From assembly GCF_051488665.1 (NCBI RefSeq), contig NZ_JBPSEG010000001.1, forward strand, positions 124,001 to 188,000: a stretch of 64,000 nucleotides of DNA, written 5' to 3'. Under the pieces are notes generated by a model. That model saw nothing but the letters and a program-made list of their open reading frames with translations. It had not been told where the DNA came from and did no database searches. The number at the start of each line of letters is the position of its first letter. The stretch's first letter is position 1. This document shows positions 56,867 to 64,000 of the stretch, in pieces. The DNA comes from Melioribacter sp051488665 (GTDB taxonomy: Bacteria > Bacteroidota > Ignavibacteria > Ignavibacteriales > Melioribacteraceae). A program made the translations under genes and the position numbers.

Positions 56867-59800
56867 CTAGGTTAATGCTTTTTCAATACCGATCTTGCAC
56901 TTATAATCCCCCAGTTCCCATTCCTGGATATTACCGCCTTCGGAATTAAACATTATCGTATTTGCAAGAACTTCATTTGATATATAATCGCTGAAATCGC
57001 TCAAATATTTAATTAATTTACCGTCGCCGTCTACATGGAGATTAATTCTGTCGGTTACTTCGAAATCGAGGTCTTTCCTCATATTCTGAACTCTGTTGAC
57101 GAATTCTCTTACATATCCTTCGGCAATAAGTTCCTCTGTCAGTTCTGTGTCGATTGCAACCGTTACTCCTTCTTCCGCTTCAACGAGCCAGCCTTCAATT
57201 TCGCTGCTGACAATTTCCACGTCTTCTCTGCCAACCGAAACTGTTTCGCCATCGACTTCAATCTCAACCGGCTCTCCTTTCTCAATACGCGCAATCTCTT
57301 CTTTATTAAGCTCTTTTATCTTTTCAGCCAGTTTCTTTACGAGTTTTCCGAATTTAGGACCGATAGCCTTGAAATTCGGTTTGGCGCTTTTGTTTACGAT
57401 ACCGGCGTCGTCTTCCAGGATTACCATTTCTTTAATATTAACTTCTTCCAAAACAACATCTTTCATTTTTGCGAGCGCTTCGCGTAAATCCTTATCCACA
57501 TAGACCATCATCTTTTGCAACGGCTGACGCACTTTCAGATTATTTTTGGCTCTTATCGAACGCGCCAGATAAACCACTCTTTGAGCCACGTCCATTTTTG
57601 TTTCCAGTTCTTTATCCCTGTAGTCGGGTTTCGGATAGTATGCCAGGTGCACCGACTCGTAATCTTCTTTCTTGGTAACCGAATTCAAATTAAGATAAAT
57701 TTCTTCTGCAATGAACGGAGCGAAAGGAGCGGTTAGTTTCGAAATTGTAAGCAGACATTCGTAAAGAGTTTGATATGCGGATAATTTATTCTTATTGATT
57801 TCCGATTTCCAGAACCGGCGCCTGTTTCTGCGCACGTACCAATTGGACAATTGATCGATAGTAAAATTAGATACCGCCCGCGCTGCTTTAGTGACGTCGT
57901 AGTCTTCCATATATCTTTCGTATTCTTCCACGAGCGCGTTCAATTTGGAAATAATCCATCTGTCGATTTCCGGTCTTTCTGCGTACGGTATCGTATCTTC
58001 TTTATACGTAAAATTATCGATGTTTGCATAAAGCGCAAAGAACGAATAGGTATTAACCAGAGTTCCGAAGAATTTCCTTTGCACTTCAACGATTCCGTCT
58101 TCGTCGAACAATGTCGGTTTCCACGGCGGACTTGTGGTAACCAAATACCAGCGGGTCGAATCAGCTCCGTATTTTTCGAATAATGCGAACGGATCGACTG
58201 TGTTTCCTCTCGACTTCGACATTTTAAGTCCGTTTTTGTCGAGCACCAGTTCGTTTACTATAACATTCTTAAAAGTAATGCTGTCAAAAAGCATAGTGCC
58301 GATTGCATGCAAAGTATAGAACCAGCCGCGCGTCTGATCGATCCCTTCGCAGATAAAATCCGCCGGGTAATTCTTTTCGAACAATTCTTTATTTTCAAAC
58401 GGATAATGGAATTGCGCAAACGGCATGGCGCCGCTGTCGAACCAGACGTCGATCAGTTCCGGCGTTCTGGTATAAATTTTACCGTCTTTTTCGAATTTAA
58501 TTTCGTCCACAAACGGTTTGTGCAAATCGATTTCATCTTCGGGTAAATCTTTTACGGCAATCCTCTTTCCGTCCCTTAGAACAAAGCCTTCTTTCAATTC
58601 CGCGATCGATCCGACGGCAAACATATCCCCGTCTTCGTTTACCCATATGGGAAGCGGAGTTCCCCAATATCTGTCTCTCGAGAGCGACCAATCCTTGTTT
58701 TCTTCGAGCCAGTTTCCGAATCTGCCGGCTCCGACTTCCGGCGGATGCCAATTGATGGTTTTATTGAGTTCGATCATTCTTTGAGCCACTTGTGTGGTCC
58801 TGATATACCAGCTGTCCCGCGCATAATAGATTAAAGGATTGTCGCATCGCCAGCAATGCGGGTAGGAGTGAAGATAATCGGTAGTCGCTCTGTAAATCAA
58901 TCCCCTTTCCTTGAGGTTTCTTATGATATCGGGATCGACTCCTTTTTCTTCGTGAGTTTCGAATTTGATTGACTTGATTAATCTGCCCGCAAAATCCGTA
59001 ACCTCATCGGTAAAGCGTCCGTTTTTTGTTACCGGTTGAATGAAAGGCAGATCGTATTTCATAGAAACTTCGTAGTCGTCTGCGCCGAATGCCGGGGCAA
59101 TGTGCACTACTCCGGAACCGTCTTCGGTGCTTACAAAATCGCCGGATACGATATACCATGCCCGTTTATTAACTTTTATGTAATCGAATAACGGCACATA
59201 TTCCCTGCCGAGCAGGTCTTTCCCTTTCAGTTCTTCCAGTATTTCGTAATCTTCAGTAATAACGGACAGACGGGCTTTTGCCAGATAGAGCGTCCCGTGA
59301 TTTTCGGTTTTAATCTTCACATAATCGATATCCTCTCCGACTGCGAGAGCCACGTTAGAAATTAACGTCCACGGCGTTGTCGTCCATACCAGAACCGATG
59401 CGTCCTCGTCTTTCAATTTAAATTTGACATAAACGTTCGGGTCGCGAACTTCTTTGTATCCCAAAGCAAGCTCGTGCGAAGACAATGGGGTCTCGCAGTG
59501 AGGGCATTGCGGAACTATCTTAAAACCTTTATAAATCAATCCCTTTTTGAAATATTCGGATAACGCCCACCAAACCGATTCGATATATTCGTTCGTGCAT
59601 GTAATGTACGGATCGTCGAGATTTATCCAGTAGCCCATTCTTTCGGTTAATGTGCGCCACCCTTCTTTCATTTCGATGTGATGGTAAACGAGCTCTTTAG
59701 CTTTTTTATTGAATTTACCTACGCCGTATTTTTCGATATCCGATTTTTGAGTAAACCCGAGGTCTTTTTCGAGAGCAATTTCGATAGGAAGTCCGTGAGT

Positions 59801-60058
59801 ATCCCATCCGGCTTTACGCTGAATGCGAAAACCTTTCATCGTTTTATAACGACACACGAGGTCTTTCAGAGTTCGAGCCATTACGTGATGTATGCCGGGT
59901 TTCCCGTTTACCGTAGGAGGTCCTTCGTAAAACGTAAAATGAGAATTTGCGTCTCTTGTTTCGATACTCTTTTCGAATATTTTGTTCTTCTGCCAGAACT
60001 TCAGAATTTCTTCTTCGATTTTTGGGTAACTTATTTTTTCGTCAAATTGTTTGAACAT
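56867..60058 (-). CDS. ileS: isoleucyl-tRNA synthetase, type 2-like
   Basis: 1063 aa. Class I signature GIHH (residues 55-58, in place of HIGH) and KMSKS at 612-616; CxxC pairs at 185-188 and 402-405 in the editing/insert region; editing domain WTTTPWTLISN. Length and stretches such as YKTMKGFRIQRKAGWDTHGLP resemble the eukaryote-like type 2 IleS (about 1040 aa) more than the 930-aa type 1 enzyme. Type 2 enzymes are known for low mupirocin sensitivity. It charges tRNA-Ile. 27 bp after the preceding gene. Confidence 0.96.
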   Translation of the reverse strand: MFKQFDEKISYPKIEEEILKFWQKNKIFEKSIETRDANSHFTFYEGPPTVNGKPGIHHVMARTLKDLVCRYKTMKGFRIQRKAGWDTHGLPIEIALEKDLGFTQKSDIEKYGVGKFNKKAKELVYHHIEMKEGWRTLTERMGYWINLDDPYITCTNEYIESVWWALSEYFKKGLIYKGFKIVPQCPHCETPLSSHELALGYKEVRDPNVYVKFKLKDEDASVLVWTTTPWTLISNVALAVGEDIDYVKIKTENHGTLYLAKARLSVITEDYEILEELKGKDLLGREYVPLFDYIKVNKRAWYIVSGDFVSTEDGSGVVHIAPAFGADDYEVSMKYDLPFIQPVTKNGRFTDEVTDFAGRLIKSIKFETHEEKGVDPDIIRNLKERGLIYRATTDYLHSYPHCWRCDNPLIYYARDSWYIRTTQVAQRMIELNKTINWHPPEVGAGRFGNWLEENKDWSLSRDRYWGTPLPIWVNEDGDMFAVGSIAELKEGFVLRDGKRIAVKDLPEDEIDLHKPFVDEIKFEKDGKIYTRTPELIDVWFDSGAMPFAQFHYPFENKELFEKNYPADFICEGIDQTRGWFYTLHAIGTMLFDSITFKNVIVNELVLDKNGLKMSKSRGNTVDPFALFEKYGADSTRWYLVTTSPPWKPTLFDEDGIVEVQRKFFGTLVNTYSFFALYANIDNFTYKEDTIPYAERPEIDRWIISKLNALVEEYERYMEDYDVTKAARAVSNFTIDQLSNWYVRRNRRRFWKSEINKNKLSAYQTLYECLLTISKLTAPFAPFIAEEIYLNLNSVTKKEDYESVHLAYYPKPDYRDKELETKMDVAQRVVYLARSIRAKNNLKVRQPLQKMMVYVDKDLREALAKMKDVVLEEVNIKEMVILEDDAGIVNKSAKPNFKAIGPKFGKLVKKLAEKIKELNKEEIARIEKGEPVEIEVDGETVSVGREDVEIVSSEIEGWLVEAEEGVTVAIDTELTEELIAEGYVREFVNRVQNMRKDLDFEVTDRINLHVDGDGKLIKYLSDFSDYISNEVLANTIMFNSEGGNIQEWELGDYKCKIGIEKALT

Positions 60059-60085
60059 CTCAATATCTCTATAATTTATGAGTAA

Positions 60086-60700
60086 CTATTCTTCCGATTC
60101 GTATTTTTTTATTAATTCTTTTTCTGCGGCAATTAATTCTTTCAGCTGCATTTCGAGCTGACTTTTCCGGTTTATTATTTCGTCGGCTGTTTTTTGCGCT
60201 TCGTAAATTATTTTATCGGCGCCGATTTTAGCTTCGTCAATAATAATGTTCGCTTCCCTTTTAGCCGACTCAAGCAGATTTTTAATTTCGTCGCGGCTTT
60301 TCGGGGCGTTTACTTTGTCGCGCTGCAATATTAAAAGTTCGCACGTTACCATTCCGAACAACGCCATCGAACCCAGCATTACGTTTCTCAATAAATAGAG
60401 GATCATATTCTCAACGAGCAGATCGTTCAATCCGAAATATTCCCTGAACATAGTTATCATTACAACGCTTACAAACGAAACGGAAATTATCACCGCAAAA
60501 ATTACTTTGCCTCCGTGATTATAACCGAGCGTTTTATTAATAAGCCATCCGCAAACAAATGCAAAAAGCGAGAGAAGGAACCAGACGGAAAAATCCTGAT
60601 AACCCGATTTGAATATCTCGGTGCTTAAAAAATCGGACGCAAAAATAATCACAGCCAGCAAGCCCGGCGTGGCGTAATAGATATTTTTCCTCTCGGTCAT
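60086..60700 (-). CDS. 204-aa membrane protein with coiled-coil tail
   Basis: No family recognised. About four hydrophobic helices in residues 8-128, then a cytoplasmic coiled coil (133-204) of Ala/Glu/Lys repeats (ESAKREANIIIDEAKIGADKII) reminiscent of DivIVA or F-ATPase b tails. It overlaps the PNP gene by 4 bp, two genes after a divIVA-like gene. A structural partner at the membrane is conceivable; nothing more can be said. Confidence 0.75.
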   Translation of the reverse strand: MTERKNIYYATPGLLAVIIFASDFLSTEIFKSGYQDFSVWFLLSLFAFVCGWLINKTLGYNHGGKVIFAVIISVSFVSVVMITMFREYFGLNDLLVENMILYLLRNVMLGSMALFGMVTCELLILQRDKVNAPKSRDEIKNLLESAKREANIIIDEAKIGADKIIYEAQKTADEIINRKSQLEMQLKELIAAEKELIKKYESEE

Positions 60701-61518
60701 AAAGCCTGAATCACTTCTTTCATTATCAATGTCATTTTCGGTTCCGCTTCGTTTGCGGCTTCGAGTATTTCGTTTAAGGATACCGGTTTAAGCGCGTCGG
60801 GAAAACACTCGTCGGTAATTATACTGATGCCGAGAACTTTCATCCCCATATGATTAGCCACAATATTTTCCGGAACGGTCGACATGCCGACTACATCGGC
60901 GCCGATAGTTCTCAAAAATCTGTATTCGGCTCTGGTTTCCAGATTCGGTCCCGGCACCGCCACATAAACGCCTTTTTGAATGCGTATTTTATTTCTTAAA
61001 GCCGCTTCTTCTGCCAATGTTATCAATTCCCGGCTGTAAGGCTCGCTCATGTCGGGGAATCTCGGTCCCAGGTCGTCCTCATTTGGACCGATCAAAGGAT
61101 TGTCGCCAAGCAAATTGATATGGTCGACAATCAGCATTATATCCCCTCTTCTGTAGAGCGGATTCATGCCTCCGCAGGCGTTGGATACCATCAAATATTT
61201 AACGCCGAGAAATTTCATTACACGGACGGGATAAGTGATTTGCTTCATGGAATATCCCTCGTAATAATGAAATCTTCCCTGCATTGCAACAACGTTTTTA
61301 TCGCCGATCTTACCAAATATTAATTTACCCTGGTGCGACTCGACAGTCGAAAGCGGGAAGTGCGGAAGTTCGCCGTAGTCAATCGTGTGTTCCACCTCGA
61401 TCTCTTTAACCAAACCGCCCAGTCCCGTTCCCAAAATAATTCCGATTTCATAATTTTTGTCGGTGTACTTTCTGATGACGCTCAAAGTTTCGTTAATGTT
61501 TTCGATCAGTTTGCTCAT
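60697..61518 (-). CDS. punA: purine nucleoside phosphorylase
   Basis: 273 aa, the size of trimeric PNP. Phosphate-binding GTGLGG at about 31-36, HFPLSTVESHQGKLIFG, GRFHYYEGYSM, VSNACGGMNP, and VPGPNLETRAEYRFLR with the base-binding Glu. DVVGMSTVPE is also diagnostic. It cleaves inosine and guanosine with phosphate for purine salvage. It overlaps the divIVA-like gene by 4 bp. Confidence 0.95.
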   Translation of the reverse strand: MSKLIENINETLSVIRKYTDKNYEIGIILGTGLGGLVKEIEVEHTIDYGELPHFPLSTVESHQGKLIFGKIGDKNVVAMQGRFHYYEGYSMKQITYPVRVMKFLGVKYLMVSNACGGMNPLYRRGDIMLIVDHINLLGDNPLIGPNEDDLGPRFPDMSEPYSRELITLAEEAALRNKIRIQKGVYVAVPGPNLETRAEYRFLRTIGADVVGMSTVPENIVANHMGMKVLGISIITDECFPDALKPVSLNEILEAANEAEPKMTLIMKEVIQAL

Positions 61519-62069
61519 AACAATTTCTCCAAAATATCGTCCACATTAATATCCGATTGTTCTTCTTTGGATGATTCGGCGATTGCCGTTTTTTTAACTT
61601 TAACGTCCGGCATTGTTTTATTTTTATCGGTAATTATTTCTATCAGATTGGACTGCGTATCCACCATAGCTTTTAATTTTGCAATCAATAATTTCTTTTC
61701 CTCTCTCAGTTTAATGACGGCTTCTCGTAAAGCATCGGCGCTTTCTTTGGCTTTTTCGACAATTTGAGCCGCCTTAATTTCGGCTTCTTTTATCATCAAA
61801 GCGGTTTGCTTCTTGGTAGAATCGACGGCTTTCGAAGTTGTTTCCGTAGCGCTAAGGAGAGCCGATTGCAAATTCTTCTCGATCTTTTTGTACTCTGCCA
61901 ATTGTTCTTCTTTCGACTCAATTTCTTTAAGCAATCTTTCGTTTTCATTCGATATTCTCTCGAATTCGTCAGCCAGCCGTTCCAAGAACGCCTTGACTTC
62001 GTCCCGGTCGTATCCTCTTACGGATTTATTGAATTCCTGGTTCTTTATGCCGTACGGAGTAAACTTCAT
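61515..62069 (-). CDS. divIVA: DivIVA-domain protein
   Basis: 184 aa. N-terminal membrane-binding domain FTPYGIKNQEFNKSVRGYDRDEVKAFLERLADE is typical of DivIVA. A long coiled coil follows (about 35-150) with Ala-rich heptads, and an acidic, likely disordered end. DivIVA proteins mark curved membrane at poles and septa; outside Gram-positives their role is less clear. One bp after the yggS-like gene. Confidence 0.92.
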   Translation of the reverse strand: MKFTPYGIKNQEFNKSVRGYDRDEVKAFLERLADEFERISNENERLLKEIESKEEQLAEYKKIEKNLQSALLSATETTSKAVDSTKKQTALMIKEAEIKAAQIVEKAKESADALREAVIKLREEKKLLIAKLKAMVDTQSNLIEIITDKNKTMPDVKVKKTAIAESSKEEQSDINVDDILEKLL

Positions 62070-62070
62070 T

Positions 62071-62757
62071 TCAGTTACCCCTTTCTCCGAAAATTGCCGT
62101 TCCGATACGTATCATCGTAGCGCCTTCTTCGATTGCTATCTCAAAATCACCCGTCATACCCATCGATAATTCAGTCATTTCAAATCCGTCTTGCTTCAAT
62201 TTATCTTTTAAATTTCTCAAATTTATAAACGCATTTCTGACAATATTTTCGTCGTCCACAAAAGGAGCGATAGTCATCAATCCCATAAGTTTTAAGTTTG
62301 CGGAGTTTTTGCAAAATTCCGCCACTCTATAAATTTCTTCGATATCGGTCAATCCGAATTTCGAAACTTCCTCGGAAGTTTTGATTTCCAGCAGAACTTT
62401 CTGGATTTTCGATATTTTCTCAGCTCTTTTTTCGATTTCTTCAGCAAGTTTCAAAGAATCGACCGAGTGTATATATTCGGCTTTGTCGATAACATACTTA
62501 ACTTTATTTGTCTGAAGATGACCGATAAAATGCCATTCGATATCCTGATAGTCCGAAAGCGTTTCCGCTTTTTGTTTCAATTCCTGGGCTTTATTTTCGC
62601 CGAATACTTTAAGTCCGGCTCTGTAAGCCTCAAGTATCCTTTCGGTCGAAACTGTTTTCGATACGCCGATTAATTTAATTTCCGTTGAACTTCGTCCGCA
62701 ACGACTGCACGCCTTATCGATTTTATCGAGTATATTTTTAATATTATCGGCTATCAT
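62071..62757 (-). CDS. yggS: YggS/PROSC-family PLP-binding protein
   Basis: 228 aa, normal length. The PLP lysine is in LIGVSKTVS (K34), followed by GENKAQELKQK, WHFIGHLQTNKVK, and the C-terminal LSMGMTGDFEIAIEEGATMIRIGTAIFG. It keeps pyridoxal phosphate homeostasis, with no known enzymatic reaction. First gene of the housekeeping operon, with a promoter at 62778-62806. Confidence 0.95.
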   Translation of the reverse strand: MIADNIKNILDKIDKACSRCGRSSTEIKLIGVSKTVSTERILEAYRAGLKVFGENKAQELKQKAETLSDYQDIEWHFIGHLQTNKVKYVIDKAEYIHSVDSLKLAEEIEKRAEKISKIQKVLLEIKTSEEVSKFGLTDIEEIYRVAEFCKNSANLKLMGLMTIAPFVDDENIVRNAFINLRNLKDKLKQDGFEMTELSMGMTGDFEIAIEEGATMIRIGTAIFGERGN

Positions 62758-62777
62758 AATTCCAAATCAAGATTGAA

Positions 62778-62806
62778 AAACTATCCCTTTTAGGATAAAA
62801 AGTCAA
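62778..62806 (-). promoter_or_regulatory. sigma-70-type promoter of the yggS-rluD operon
   Basis: Minus strand: TTGACT (62801-62806), 17-bp gap, TAGTTT (62778-62783), predicted start near 62771, 14 nt before the yggS ATG. The gap holds the inverted repeat TATCC...GGATA (62782-62796), a possible operator. Confidence 0.7.
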
Positions 62807-62868
62807 TTAAAATGGACAGAATTAAAAAGAACAGAGCAAATATAAAAAAACCCGGCGATTCCGTAATA

Positions 62869-62895
62869 AAATAAAAAAAGGGGGCTGCGCCCCCT
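62869..62895 (-). terminator. intrinsic terminator of the ribonucleotide reductase gene
   Basis: Minus strand: stem AGGGGGC/GCCCCCT with a 3-nt GCA loop followed directly by TTTTTTTATTTTATT. It starts 10 bp after the stop codon at 62906. Confidence 0.94.
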
Positions 62896-62905
62896 CTACT
62901 TAAAA

Positions 62906-64000
62906 TCAACTGCAGCCGGTGGTAGCGCCGCATGTGGTGCATTTCAAGCATGTGCCGTTACGAACCATTGTCATGCTCTGGCACTCCGGACAGATATCCC
63001 CCGTGTATCCCTGTTCTCTCGCTTTGGCAACGGGGTCGTTGCGGGAAATCATTTTAATTTTGGATTCGTTCGAAGACGACGTCCACTTTCCGTTGTCTTT
63101 ATCGGAATCTTTGTCGAGTTCCACCATTCTCTCGCTTACGACCTCTTCGTCTACAAAATCGGTTTCAACTACAGTACGGCACGATGCTGCCGATTGTTTC
63201 CGTTTACCCGAAACTTCTTCCTCGTCAACGTGAGCCAGGTCGTTTCTGCCGAGATAAGTTACCGCAAGCTCTCTGAAGATATAGTCGATAACGGAAGTAG
63301 CCATTTTAATTCTTCGATGACCGGTAACAATGCCGCTCGGTTCGAAACGAGTGAATACAAACGCGTCAACGAATTCTTCGAGGGGCACGCCGTGCTGCAG
63401 TCCGAGCGAAATCGAAATGGCGAAACAATTCAAAAGGCTCCTGAAAGCGGCTCCCTCTTTGTGCATATCGATAAAGATTTCGCCTAATTGTCCGTTTTCG
63501 TATTCTCCGGTGCGGAGATAAACCGATTGACCGTTAATTTTCACTTTCTGAGTATAACCGGTTCTTCTGTCGGGGAGTCTCCTTCTTTTGGCAATGTATC
63601 TGTGAATGATTTTTTCCGCAATCTTAACAATATCGTTTTCCTCTTTCTTTTCGAGGATTTCCTCGATTTCTTCTTCTGTCATTGTATTGAGAGGCTGAGA
63701 AAGTTTGGAGCCGTCCCGGTAGAGAGCGTTTGCTTTGCAACCGAGCTTCCACGACATCATGTAAGCGTTTTTGATGTCTTCAATTTCAGCCGAATTCGGC
63801 AGATTAATCGTTTTGGAAATTGCGCCTGAAATGAAGGGCTGAGCCGCAGCCATCATTCTTATATGAGCTTCAGGCTTGATAAACCGCGTTCCCCTTTTGC
63901 CGCATTTATTTGCGCAGTCGAAAACAGGATAGTGCTCGTATTTCAGGAACGGGGCGCCTTCGATTGTCATCGTACCGCAAACGTAATCGTTGGCTGCCGA
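62906..64000 (-). CDS. nrdJ: vitamin B12-dependent ribonucleotide reductase, C-terminal part (5' end off window)
   Basis: Partial: the frame stays open to the window edge and reads SAANDYVCGT upstream of an internal Met, so about 364 C-terminal residues are visible. FDCANKCGKRGTRFI, VYLRTGEYENGQLGEIFIDMHKEGA and RFEPSGIVTGHRRI are typical of class II, adenosylcobalamin-dependent NrdJ. The end carries the zinc-ribbon-like CPECQS...CLKCTTCGATTGCS, whose Cys residues serve in re-reduction of the active site. It makes deoxyribonucleotides independently of oxygen. Confidence 0.93.
   Translation of the reverse strand, partial: SAANDYVCGTMTIEGAPFLKYEHYPVFDCANKCGKRGTRFIKPEAHIRMMAAAQPFISGAISKTINLPNSAEIEDIKNAYMMSWKLGCKANALYRDGSKLSQPLNTMTEEEIEEILEKKEENDIVKIAEKIIHRYIAKRRRLPDRRTGYTQKVKINGQSVYLRTGEYENGQLGEIFIDMHKEGAAFRSLLNCFAISISLGLQHGVPLEEFVDAFVFTRFEPSGIVTGHRRIKMATSVIDYIFRELAVTYLGRNDLAHVDEEEVSGKRKQSAASCRTVVETDFVDEEVVSERMVELDKDSDKDNGKWTSSSNESKIKMISRNDPVAKAREQGYTGDICPECQSMTMVRNGTCLKCTTCGATTGCS

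Noticed and set aside
1..64000. Mobile elements, CRISPR, tRNA, rRNA, prophage
   Set aside because: No transposase, integrase, direct-repeat array, cloverleaf-like sequence or rRNA stretch was noticed; gene order is that of an ordinary vertically inherited flagellar locus.

Overview
The window is a 64-kb stretch of a diderm bacterial chromosome, about 50 kb of which is one near-complete flagellar and chemotaxis supercluster. P- and L-ring genes (flgI, flgH) show that the cell has an outer membrane. Gene content, protein flavour and the housekeeping set at the right end fit a motile member of the Ignavibacteria (Chlorobiota/Bacteroidota side, Melioribacter-like). That assignment is inferred from family resemblance, with moderate confidence.

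Layout. Positions 1-50,883 are all minus strand, so transcription runs right to left, in four long units. TU1 (50,883-43,897): HEAT protein, cheR, two cheY, cheZ-like, cheA, cheB, an 81-aa protein. TU2 (43,767-31,374): flgB, flgC, a 78-aa unknown, fliE, fliF, fliG, fliH, fliI, fliJ, motE-like, fliK, flgD, a TIGR02530-like gene, flgE, then a strong intrinsic terminator. TU3 (31,194-22,012): fliL, fliM, fliN, fliO, fliP, fliQ, fliR, flhB, flhA, flhF, flhG. TU4 (21,941-116): a small membrane protein, a sigma-28-type fliA, two HDOD genes, a degenerate GAF kinase, an unknown membrane protein, flgF, flgG, flgA, flgH, flgI, flgJ-SLT, flgN, flgK, flgL, motA/motB pair 1, fliW, csrA, a REC-Hpt protein, motA/motB pair 2, two response regulators, two proteins of unknown function and a PAS kinase. 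Flagellin, fliD, fliS, flgM, cheW and receptors are not in the window.

The most striking observation is regulatory. Each of the four units, plus one starting just off the left edge, is preceded by the same two-part signal: a 16-bp palindrome (TGGCTAATATTAGCCA; 0-2 mismatches) followed 51-59 bp later by a sigma-54-type -24/-12 element (TGGYA-N6-TTG). From the predicted starts, the palindrome centres fall at about -84 to -92. This looks like the enhancer site of an undescribed sigma-54 activator controlling the whole flagellar/chemotaxis programme.

Positions 51,249-54,424 (plus strand) carry two sensory histidine kinases. Positions 54,522-62,757 (minus) form a housekeeping operon: yggS-like, divIVA-like, purine nucleoside phosphorylase, a membrane/coiled-coil protein, ileS, a dksA/traR-type protein with a histone-like tail, lspA and rluD-like. 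It has a recognisable sigma-70-type promoter and a terminator hairpin. The right edge holds the 3' part of a B12-dependent ribonucleotide reductase gene with its own terminator.

Other oddities are a sigma-28 without region 3, a hook protein with a triplicated module, a 145-nt motA/motB overlap, a non-lipoprotein FlgH, and several unusual phosphotransfer proteins. No rRNA, tRNA, CRISPR or insertion sequence was seen.
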